Positions 35,851 through 44,517 of a stretch of 55,000 bases of DNA are shown piece after piece. The number at the start of each line of letters is the position of its first letter. The stretch's first letter is position 1. Below the pieces are notes generated by a model. That model worked only from the letters and a program-made list of their open reading frames with translations, was not told where the DNA came from and made no database searches. This DNA comes from Symbiodinium natans (Eukaryota; Sar; Dinophyceae; Suessiales; Symbiodiniaceae), in NCBI GenBank assembly GCA_905221605.1, contig CAJNDS010000001.1, positions 67,525 through 122,524 on the forward strand. The letters are read 5' to 3'. The position numbers were made by a program, and so were the translations under genes.

Positions 35851-37690
35851 GGGCAGCATAGACAACTGGTGCATCCTCAGATTGCCCGCGCAACTTTTGA
35901 TTCTAAATCGCCCCTGTGCAGTGACCCTGTGTTGCGGACCCATCGTTTGTGAAAATGACACATTCAAAACATATTCTGAGCTTCCGTCTGGCGGGTGCTC
36001 CAACCACGTACCATACAGACGAACCAATTCGACTGCTTCCGACCTTCAACTCCTAACTCTGCAACTGGTAGAACTCCCGATCTCAGGCTACTGCTGTGAG
36101 ACTGCATGCTGAGACCAATGCTCATCCCCAGCTTGCATTGAAGCCGCCAGCAATCGCGTCCTGTCAAGATGACTTGAACCCGCCGCCCACGTGTGCAACA
36201 ACTGCTGCACATCTCTACGTGGTCGTGAGCAACATCTAAATCTAAGGGTTTCGCGATATTTCGTGATGTTTCAACTTCACGCCGAAGTTGTAGAACATGT
36301 TGACTGTCTGCATGGCCTTGGCAGATGCGATCATGATGCTCCGCGTGCCAGAAATCGCGACAATCGCCAATTGTCGGCATCATTCATTCGATCTTAGAGC
36401 CCGTCTGTTTCTAGATCCTTTTTGTTTTGCACGCCTCGAAGAATGTCGTACAAACTCCACACGCCCACCTGTCGACGAACCAACTTGAACACTTTTAGGA
36501 AAGAGAAGCAATGATATCGAGAACGGCAAATTGTCTCACAGCTTGCTGCGACAGGTGGCCTGCTTGTGATTTACCACGCCCGTATATCCAAACTTTTGCT
36601 TCAAGTCCTGCATGTGCTGCGTGCAGCTTCAGCTGAGGCGAACACTTGTGCAGTCCGCAACATTTGCACCTCAAACAAAACTCGAGGCGCATCTTGGCCT
36701 GGCATTCGGTGTCCCATTAGCACCAGTAACTTCGGTTCAACATGCCAAGACGTCCAACGGTGCTGGAAAACGCTCCATATTTTCGCAGAAGTCCTGCCGA
36801 ACTCAAGACATTTGCAGACAGTGCATGGCAATCCAACGAATGTGTTTTGGATCCTCCTCCTCGTCGTTGCATGCAAAACGACATGGCATCTCACATACCC
36901 AATTACTATAACTCGTGCTCATTTGCAACTCATGATGGAAGATTCCACGCAAACACACAGGACTGCTGGAACTGAAAGCCCTTGTCATGCAGCCATACAA
37001 TGCATGCCAACTGTCCTCCTACCAGTTGAAATCTTCAAGACTTGAATCGCACGGCTTCGACATCCATGAAAATTACGTGTGCACACGCTTGTACGTGTTC
37101 ATAGCAGATTAAACATTGGTGTCCACCAGCAGAGCACTGAAATGAGAGCCGGCCGACATAGCCCTGTCAACCAACCTTGTTCACTTGGGTCCGCTATGCC
37201 GAAAACTGATTGGATTCAATTGCTTGGTAAATACCGCACTGGTTTGAACACGAAACACAGGCGACCGGTGAACAATTGCTTTGGATGAGAGTTTTGCTGC
37301 ACCGCACCAGTTGCACAGAGGGATGTCACATTCCAAAAAACGACAGTGCGGCCTGCAAGGACCTTTTGCTCAGGCTTCAGCATCGAGGAAGGCGACGACG
37401 ATCAACAATGATGGTTTGAGACAAGTATGCATTTAACGCTTCCGCCCGCCCGGCAGCTCTGGCTCCAAGGCTAAGTGCTCACCAAGTACCCACCGCCGTC
37501 CCCTACCTAACCGTCCTTCTGTCTTCCTTGCCGCACTGCCGTTCTTCGCTGTGGCCTGCTTGTGTGGCGGTTTCTGATCGATCAAAGCATCGTTTTTCCG
37601 ACTCCGTCACTAAGTGATGGCTCCATGCCCTGTCTCTAGGACGAGCCTGGGTAGACTAGGTAGACTGGACTCTCTGGCTGATACCGGCGA

Positions 37691-38097
37691 ACTCCGGTCC
37701 AGCATTTCATTCTTCTGCACCTCCGGTGCTTCGGTTTCAGCTGATATTTTTCAAGCACACGCCAGGAATCTGGATGTCAAGCTCGAGTGGGTGTGTATAC
37801 GCACGCAGTGTGGCAGGAAAAGCAGTTCAGGGGACAAAGCAGAGCGATCGAAGGAAAACCCGATCAAGGTCGGGTCATAAGCGCGACTCAGCGCATCGGC
37901 GAGGTCGTTCTTGAAGCCTGGTACGTGATCAATGTGAACGGGATATGTACTGGCGCTCCTGCAACAAGAAGAAAGAACGGAGAAGAGAACAGAGGCCTTT
38001 CGCCAGTGAAAGTCCTTTCCAAGAGGCCGCATCCGACGCGGACTCCGGTCCAGCATTTCATTCTTCTGCACCTCCGGTGCTCTCGGTTTCAGCTGAT
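37691..38097 (+). repeat. Direct repeats of about 55 bp flanking an RNase H fragment
   Basis: Copy 1 (37691-37745) and copy 2 (38042-38097) begin ACTCCGGTCCAGCATTTC and end CGGTTTCAGCTGAT with only an extra CT between them. They bracket about 300 bp of minus-strand retroelement coding sequence, as expected from unequal exchange, or as terminal repeats of a small insertion. Confidence 0.8.
37746..38041 (-). pseudogene. Retroelement RNase H fragment
   Basis: The minus-strand frame reads YPVHIDHVPGFKNDLADALS followed by R. This is the H-[IV]-PG-x-x-N-x-x-AD-x-LSR motif closing RNase H domains of LTR and DIRS-type retroelements. The catalytic Asp is in LADALSR. Upstream and downstream coding is lost within 100-200 bp at the flanking direct repeats, so only the C-terminal end of the domain survives. 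The element class cannot be fixed from this piece. Confidence 0.55.
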
Positions 38098-38099
38098 CT

Positions 38100-38391
38100 G
38101 GATCTGCTTCCCGCCAAAATGAAAAAAGGGAAGTCCGCGAGTCGCCTTTTCGCATTCACCTTGATATGCGCATTCGTAACGGACCAGTGACTAGTGGTTG
38201 CTGTGAACGTGGATGTACTTGTACACGCATGTTTGCAGCTAACACGCAACGGCCCAGAGGTCGGTTACTGCATCGAAAAAAAAAGTGTTCACAGCAACCA
38301 CCAGTCCGTTACGAATGCGCATATTAAGGTGAATGCGAAAAGGCGACTTGCGGACTTTCCTTTTTTTACATTGGCTGAAAGCAGGGGGCAT
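38100..38391. repeat. Snapback inverted repeat, arms of about 100 bp
   Basis: Arm 1 (about 38100-38208) and arm 2 (38287-38391) are reverse complements with few mismatches; the inner ends GTGGTTGCTGTGAAC and GTTCACAGCAACCAC are perfect. Both arms encode the same peptide, TNAHIKVNAKRRLADFPFF, one on each strand. The loop is about 78 bp. Confidence 0.85.
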
Positions 38392-38419
38392 GATCTTTAC
38401 GAATTTTTCGAAGGGGGCT

Positions 38420-39900
38420 TGAGCAAGGGGAGGCTTCCTCGAATTCGAATTCGAGGAAGGTCAGGGGGTCCCCGGGGGGGGGGGGGGGCGAACAATGAAG
38501 GCTTGAGAAGGGGCTTGAAGGGGGGCTTGAGAAGGGGGGCTTTCTCAAATTCGAATTCAAGGGGGGCTTCAGAAGGGGCTTGAAGGGGGGCTTGAGAAAT
38601 AATTCTCGAAGGGGGCTTGAGAAAATTCGCAAGACTCGACCCCCCCTTCTCGAAGGGGGCTTGAGGAAATTCGCAAGCCCCCCCCCCTTCTCGAAGGGGG
38701 CTTGAGGAAATTCGGAAGCCCCCCCCCCTTCTCGAAGGGGGCTTGAGGAAATTCGGAAGCCCCCCACACCCCCCCTCCTTCCTCCCACTCCACAACAAGC
38801 AAATGGGGGGGGGGTAGAAAGAAAAACAGTCTCGTCTCTACTCCTCTGATAATTTTCGAATAATGAAACACAAAACAAAACAAGGTTCGAGGAGGGTGGA
38901 ATTTAGAATAAAGCCCCTTTCTCTCCCCCCGCTTTCTACTTCTAGAAACAAAAACAGTCTCGTCTCTACTCCTCTGAATTGCGAAGAATGAAATACAAAA
39001 CAAAACAAAATTCGGTGGGGGTGGAATTTAGAATAAGGCCCGTTCTCTCTTCTCCCCTTCCTCCCACTCCACAATAAGCAAATGGGGGGAGCTGCGCCCC
39101 CCCCCAACCCCCCCACGTTCTGCTTCTAGAAACAAAGCAGTCTCGTCTATACTCCTCTGATTTTCGAAGAATGAAAGAAGATTCTGGGGGGTTGCATTTA
39201 GAATGAGGCCCCTTGTCTCTTCTCCACTCACAACAAGCAAACGGGGGGGGGGCTGCGCCCCCTCCAACCCCCCCGCTTTGTACTTCTAGAAACAAAACCT
39301 CTCTTCTCCTCTGATTTTCGAAGAATGAAATGCAAAACAAAACAAGATTCGAGGGGGGTTGAATTTAGAATAAATTCCCTTCCCTCTTCTCCCTTCCTCC
39401 CACCAGATTCTAATTTCTCCCGTCCTCCCACTTCCTCGTCTCTGATTCAAAATAAAGTCCCTCTTGCTCCCACACTCCAAGACTGCGCCCCCTTCAACAC
39501 TCTTTTGCTCAAGCTTGAAGCTCCCTCAAAGCCGCCTTCGAACTTTTCTCGGGGAGGCAGGAGTGGGGGTGGGGTCCGAATTTCCTCAAGCCCCCTTCGA
39601 GAAAGGGGAGAGGCTTTCGAATTTCCTCAAGCCTCCTTCGAGAAGAGGGGGGGCTTTCGAATTTCCTCAAGCCCTCTTCGAGAGGGGGGGTCGAGTCTTG
39701 CGAATTTTCTCAAGCCCGAGAATTGTTTCTCAAGTTCCCCTTCAAGCACCTTCGAAGTCCCTTGAATTCGAATTTGAGGAAGCCCCCCTTCTCAAGCACC
39801 CCTGGAAGCCCCTTCGAAGCCTCCTTCAATTTAAATTTGAGAATCTACTCGAAGGGAGCTTGAAGCCCCTTCTCAAGCCTCAAATTCAAGCCTCCCCCTT
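38420..39900. repeat. Large foldback structure with internal tandem repeats
   Basis: The left arm (about 38420-38770) carries 41-bp tandem units (TTCTCGAAGGGGGCTTGAG followed by an AAATTCG and a C-run). The right arm (about 39560-39890) is their reverse complement, including the shared TCGAGTCTTGCGAATTTTCT segment. The 0.8-kb loop holds four copies of a 130-180-bp unit: CTTCTAGAAACAAA, CTCGTCTCTACTCCTCTGA, GAATGAAA, AATTTAGAATAA, then a G-run/C-run foldback. No intact ORF belongs to it. Confidence 0.8.
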
Positions 39901-39948
39901 AAGCTCCCCTTAAAAAATTCGAAAAGATCACACCTGGAAAGCAGGGGT

Positions 39949-39968
39949 TGTCACATCTAAATGTGACA
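39949..39968. other. Perfect 8-bp stem-loop
   Basis: TGTCACAT and ATGTGACA enclose CTAA. It lies about 50 bp outside the right arm of the foldback and may mark an element end; no function shown. Confidence 0.6.
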
Positions 39969-39974
39969 CGTGCG

Positions 39975-40534
39975 GATGTTCAGACAACGCCCACTGCACC
40001 TAACCCCAGTGAACACCGTCCTACTCTTGCCGGCCTTTTCACGGTCTGGGCAAGTTTGGCAATCAGGCTGGGGGGCCCCTCGGGCGAGAGGCAGTTCTGA
40101 TGTGCGGCATACCTCCCCCCCTGGGAGGGTTGTATGGCGGCTAGGCTCCGCCCACCTGTCCAACACGGTTTAGTGCCCAAATTGTAAGCGCGCTCCTTGG
40201 GAATCCTTCTCTTTCCGACCTCTTTCTTGATCACCTGCATTCTTTCTTGCATGTCCAGTGCCGGATCACTTGGTCCTCTGTTGCATGTTAAGAACGGCCA
40301 GCCTTTCCGCCTCAACCTCTGGCATCTGCAATCTGCCGCACCTTCTCTCAAATCTGTCGGATCATCCAGACATCAACAAGGTTGGATCCGCGAATTCTTG
40401 CAAAAGACGCGATCTCCGCAGTTTGCACAAACATACGGCTGTGGGAAAACTCGAGGTCATATCATATCCAAATCCCGGCCTCTACGACTAGTTGTGGACA
40501 GCTTCGTGTCCGGTGTGACTGCCCGCACCAATCT
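39975..40534 (-). other. Older sequence at the copia insertion site, left side
   Basis: A minus-strand frame (39980-40351) reads MQERMQVIKKEVGKRRIPKE within 123 codons. Composition and position suggest decayed minus-strand retroelement coding sequence into which the copia element later inserted, but I cannot name the domain. Confidence 0.3.
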
Positions 40535-40539
40535 GTCTG
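40535..40539 (+). repeat. Target-site duplication GTCTG, left copy
   Basis: GTCTG directly precedes the 5' LTR and recurs directly after the 3' LTR at 50071-50075. Five bases is the usual copia duplication length. Confidence 0.9.
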
Positions 40540-40837
40540 TGTGGAAATCTGTGTTTCGACACGTCTGCGAATGCCTTTTTGGCCAAGGCGCATGTTTGAC
40601 GTGCTTACTCGTCGGTGGCGTCAACTGGGTTTTTCCAGTTTTTACTTTTGACTCTTGGCTTAAGGTCAAGAGAGCTGAGAAAGCACGAAGAAGGCAGGAC
40701 AACTGCACGTCGCTTTGTGTGGGCACCGATGACCATGCTATTGAAAAACAAACCCTTCCACCTACTCGTAACCTAACCCTAGTTGGGGAGAGGAGTCCAA
40801 CCCCAATCCTATATCCCGAAAGGGAGGGACTGAGGGA

Positions 40838-41124
40838 CAACCGACTCGCTCTCTTGTTTTCAGCGGTGCTGCTCTGGGCGAAGAAGTAGAATGCCTCGTG
40901 GGAGAGGCCAGGCAGTGTCCCACGAGCATGAAGGCCATCACACCCCCTGTTGAGGTGAGATGAGGTCCCGAGGCGGGACCTGAGGCTGCTCCACTTTGGG
41001 AGGCGAGCAGGCAGTTTTGAGGGGCCACTCCAACCGACCTCGCTCTCTTGTTTTCAGTAAGTAGAATGCCTCGTGGGAGAGGCCAGGTAGTGTCCCACGA
41101 GCATGAAGGCCATCACACCCCCAC
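40838..41124 (+). repeat. Direct repeat inside the nested insertion
   Basis: Blocks 40838-40946 and 41031-41124 share CTCTCTTGTTTTCAG, GTAGAATGCCTCGTGG and GAGCATGAAGGCCATCACA. The first copy has about 19 extra bases after the TTTTCAG. Confidence 0.85.
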
Positions 41125-41239
41125 TTTAGGGGCCCAGGGCAGACCGGTGAATGTATTGCGCCTGTCGACCCCCACCGCGGGCGGTCTGGCTGGTGCCCGG
41201 GACACCAGGCCGGATGTGCTAACATCTGCAGGAGGCCAG

Positions 41240-41640
41240 TGCCCCAGTTGGCGTTTGGGGGCCACAGGCTGATCATGCTCTGGGCGAGCCAAGTCTTGCA
41301 GCAGGACGGGGAAGCGTTTGGCTTGGCTCGAGTGTGCAAGTTGCAGCTAAGGTCATCAGTGTCCGTGTTTTTGACGCCCGGGATGTGGCCGACCTCTAGG
41401 GCGAGGCCGCGCGCATGGGCCCAGGAGGCCCTCTTTGCGAGGAAGAAACTGAGCGGGAAGGCAGTAGTGAAGAGCTTGTTCACTGAGGCTCGTGTGGGGC
41501 TGTTGTCGCTTCTGGAGGCGAGGCAGAAGCGCAGGCTGGAACAACCAGTGGCCTCGTAGGCCATTTGCAACAGAACCCACTGCGCGATGATCTCGAAGCA
41601 GGCGATGTGTTGCTGGGCTTCCTGCAGGGCTGAAGCACAG
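41240..41640 (-). pseudogene. Retroelement RNase H fragment in the nested insertion
   Basis: The minus-strand frame reads CFEIIAQWVLLQMAYEATG, then LFTTAFPLSFFLAKRASWAH and LALEVGHIPGVKNTDTDDLS. This is the second half of an RNase H domain as found in dinoflagellate DIRS- or gypsy-type polyproteins, including H-x-PG-x-x-N and a D-x-LS end where Ala-Asp is usual. The Asp-Asp replacement and the lost flanking sequence suggest decay. It is on the opposite strand to the copia element. Confidence 0.55.
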
Positions 41641-42222
41641 GCGGGGTCTTTATGAAAAGCAGTGGCCGAGACTCGGCAGGTCTCTTCCCAGCGTGTTGCC
41701 TACAGAGAGGTCCGGCGCTCATGCGCAACCTGCCTGTAAATATGGCGGCGAGGCGGAAACGCAAGCTGGGCGCCTGTAAAAAAGACTGGCCGAAACTTGG
41801 CGAGGGCTTTCAGCGAGCGCTGACTACAACCAGGCGGCAAGTTTTCACGCCGTTTCCCGGCGCGCTCGATTTCTGAGAGCTTGGCGCTGTTGGGCCGACT
41901 TTTGGCCAGACTGTCTCGGGAAAGGACTTGGCGTAAAGACTGCAGGCAAGCACAAGCACAGGCGGCGTTGTTTCCCGGCACATCGCGCTCGATTTCTGGG
42001 AGTTTTGGCACTACCGAGAAAGTGCTGTGCAAGTGCGAAGCTGTGTGTAAGTTGGGTTTGTGCTGTTTAGAAACTTTTACTTGAGCAAGGTCTTAGGGCG
42101 GTAGAAGTAGAGGCCAGGGTGTTGAGACTCCAGGGCAAAGCTCAGACCCATGGGGGGCGTACTTGCAACAGCAGCAGCAAGCCAGACAGCAAGCAGTGCA
42201 ACAGGCGCAACAGTACGTGGGC

Positions 42223-44517
42223 ATGCAGGCACATGCGTGTCAGTTTCCGCCGGTTCCAGCTGGGGGAATTGACAGTGAGTTGTCCTCTCTGAGTGGGGGG
42301 ATGGCAGGAAGACAAGCAGGCATCGGGGCTGTGAGCGCAGGTGCGTGCGGCACACAGTCGGCAGTTCCAGTGCATGGGTGCTTGGGGCAAGGCATGGCTG
42401 GTCAGGACGTTTTGGTCCAGATGCAGCAGCTCATCAGCATGATGTCACCACAGCAAGCTCAAGCGGCGCAAACGGCGCTACAGGAGCAACTTGGAATGCA
42501 GGCGCGTGGAGTGCCTGAGCAGTTTGGACCGGTGCCAGTACCTGTAGGACCTAGGCGAGAGCAGTTCATGCCACAAACGTCAGGTGTGCTTCCTGGAGCT
42601 GGTATGCAGGCTGGCATAACGCAAAGCTTTGAGTCACGAGATGTGTTTTCGCGATCTGAGAAATGGTTGGGTCAGCCTCCTGTGACCCATGCAGAGAAGT
42701 GGAGCACGCGTGAGCAAGAGGTTGCTGGGTTTGCAGACTACGTAGTGTCGCTTCAAAGTTGGGCAGCGTTGGCGAGCGTTGTGTTTGCAGAAGAGATAGG
42801 CATGTGTGTGCGTTGGCCAGATACGATTTGGCAACATTCGTTGAATGAAGAGCAGAAGACACGGTCGGTGAGGCTGTATGGCTTGTTGAAAGCAGCTTTC
42901 TTGGACCATGCTAGGGCAACCCTCATGATACAGGCGTTCAGCGAAGGTTTGCCACTTGATGGGTCTCTTGCAGATCCAGCCAGAAGTTTAGGAAATGTGA
43001 ACTGTGGGTACGAGCTACTTAGGCAGCTGGCTCAGCAGTTTTCGTTGCGCAGCAGAGCAGAGGCCTTGTCGATGCGGTCGGAACTGTTGCACAGGATATT
43101 CGCCTTGAGAAATTCAGAAATGAATGCAGCTACGATGGTCGGTGATGTGATCAGAAAGATCGACATAGAGGTGTCACGTTACGCCAAGTTGTTGGGCACG
43201 CTGCCAACAGCACTAGACAGGCAAGGGTTGAGCATCGGAGATGGAGACATGCTTGTGATTTTGCTGCGGAGTTTGCCAGAAGAAGCGAAGAAGTACGTTT
43301 TGCATCACTCGGGAGCAGAAACGTATCAGTCATGTCGGAGTGCAGCTCTTCGTTTTGAGCGTCAACAGAGACTCTTCTTGGATCTGAACTTGTCACCAGG
43401 AAAGAAGCAACAAGTGTATGAGGTGTTTGATATGACAGCATGGGACGATGACGGACAGTATGAGTGTGCATGGCATGAGCATGACGGTGCATGGCATGAT
43501 GTGTCAGTTTCTGCGGTAAGTGCTGAACGGTGTGGTCGTTGTGGTAGGAAGAATCACAAGACAGAAAACTGTAGCACAGACATGTCCAAGGTGAAGTGTT
43601 TTTCTTGTGGGGAACTAGGACACATCAGCGCGCATTGCAGTAAAGCCCACGGCTCAGCCTCATCCTCTGGAAAGGGAAAAGGAAAGGAGAAAGGAAAGGA
43701 ACGAGGAAAAGGCAAAGATGGAAAAGGAAAGGATAAAGGAAAAGGAAAGGCAAAGGGCAAAGAAAAGGGAGCAAAAGGTCCTGGAAAGGGCAAGAAAGGA
43801 AAGATGTTTGAATTAGTGGAATCTTTGCCGCCAGTGCCTGAGCATCCGCAGGTCGATGAGGGCTGGGGTGCGTTTGTGTGGGATGAGGGCTGGAGCAACA
43901 GTTGGGATGAGCAATGGACAGATGAGATCTGGAACGCCGCTGCTGCTGACGAGAGCGTAGGAGAGAGTTTGCAGTTGAGTGCGGTGTTGCCTGTTGAACA
44001 GCCTGTTTGTCTGGAACCACTCGTGATCGCTGGACTGAGAGCAGAAGCGAGAGATGGGGAATGGTGGTTGCTGGACAGCGGGGCAGGGGTGACAGTGCTG
44101 AGTCTGAAGTATGCAGAGATGTTTGGGGTCTACGTTGATGACTCGAAGAGACAGCATGTGGGGCAAGAGTTTTCTGCAGCGAACGGCAGCTCTGTGCGAA
44201 TGCTTGGTGAACGGACGATATCCGTCGAACTCCTGCTCGAGAACGGGAGTGGAGAGAACACGTGGCATGCAGCAAGCATGAATGTTTGGGTAGGAGACAC
44301 GAACCACAACATTATTTCCACGACCATGCTTTGTTTTCGCGGTTGGAGTTTTTCTCAAAATTGTGCCGGGATTGCGCTTGCCACCTCTGCAGGCCTGACA
44401 GCCAGAGAGGTCACACTGTTTGGAAATGTTCCCTGGTTGAGGTTGAAACCACTGTTGAAGCCCCTCGCAGGGTTCTTCGAACGAAGTCGAACTTTCCCTC
44501 TCCTCGATATCCGCTGA
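42223..44517 (+). CDS. gag: Copia gag-protease polyprotein
   Basis: The frame is open from 42097; the first in-frame ATG is at 42223, preceded by a Gln-rich stretch, and an out-of-frame ATG at 42150 opens a short upstream ORF. Numbering codons from 42163: a helical capsid-like region to about 440 (for example FADYVVSLQSWAALASVVF), two CCHC zinc knuckles at 457-470 (CGRCGRKNHKTENC) and 479-492 (CFSCGELGHISAHC) for RNA packaging, a Gly-Lys repeat tail at about 500-546 and a retropepsin with WLLDSGAGVTVLS, catalytic Asp 638. The protein forms the virus-like particle core and cleaves the polyproteins. It stops at 44515-44517 in a 59-nt overlap with the pol frame. All key residues are present. Confidence 0.9.
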   Translation: MQAHACQFPPVPAGGIDSELSSLSGGMAGRQAGIGAVSAGACGTQSAVPVHGCLGQGMAGQDVLVQMQQLISMMSPQQAQAAQTALQEQLGMQARGVPEQFGPVPVPVGPRREQFMPQTSGVLPGAGMQAGITQSFESRDVFSRSEKWLGQPPVTHAEKWSTREQEVAGFADYVVSLQSWAALASVVFAEEIGMCVRWPDTIWQHSLNEEQKTRSVRLYGLLKAAFLDHARATLMIQAFSEGLPLDGSLADPARSLGNVNCGYELLRQLAQQFSLRSRAEALSMRSELLHRIFALRNSEMNAATMVGDVIRKIDIEVSRYAKLLGTLPTALDRQGLSIGDGDMLVILLRSLPEEAKKYVLHHSGAETYQSCRSAALRFERQQRLFLDLNLSPGKKQQVYEVFDMTAWDDDGQYECAWHEHDGAWHDVSVSAVSAERCGRCGRKNHKTENCSTDMSKVKCFSCGELGHISAHCSKAHGSASSSGKGKGKEKGKERGKGKDGKGKDKGKGKAKGKEKGAKGPGKGKKGKMFELVESLPPVPEHPQVDEGWGAFVWDEGWSNSWDEQWTDEIWNAAAADESVGESLQLSAVLPVEQPVCLEPLVIAGLRAEARDGEWWLLDSGAGVTVLSLKYAEMFGVYVDDSKRQHVGQEFSAANGSSVRMLGERTISVELLLENGSGENTWHAASMNVWVGDTNHNIISTTMLCFRGWSFSQNCAGIALATSAGLTAREVTLFGNVPWLRLKPLLKPLAGFFERSRTFPLLDIR

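Larger units (their letters stand above)
28633..37690. other. Long gene-poor stretch, possible isolated exons
   Basis: About 9 kb without a recognisable full-length gene. Two exon-like readings are noteworthy: plus-strand 31226-31510 (95 codons, ending VDDVKEQVSQAFARVRM then FHFGGTLITVKVN, weakly like a ubiquitin fold) and the minus-strand piece at 35724-35850 listed separately. Other ORFs are short and unassigned. Introns, intergenic DNA and old repeats are the likely content. Confidence 0.3.
40722..42012. mobile_element. 1.29-kb insertion in the 5' LTR
   Basis: The 3' LTR keeps the uninterrupted site (TTTGTGTG joined to ACCGAG), so these 1291 bp were added here. They begin GGCACC and end GGCACT; no target duplication or terminal inverted repeat is evident. 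Content: a duplicated block, minus-strand RNase H remains and a repeated CGCTCGATTTCTG-type motif near 41861 and 41988. It is probably a piece of another retroelement rather than a complete element. Confidence 0.75.
40540..42081 (+). repeat. 5' LTR, interrupted
   Basis: Pieces 40540-40721 and 42013-42081 align collinearly with the 3' LTR. They total 251 bp; with an 83-bp stretch present only in the 3' copy (49808-49890) they make the full 334 bp. The last 68 bp before the final base are identical in both LTRs. The terminal A of the 3' copy is T here. Confidence 0.88.

Noticed and set aside
42150-42260. ATG at 42150 as the gag start
   Set aside because: It is in another frame and stops after about 40 codons; at most it is an upstream ORF.
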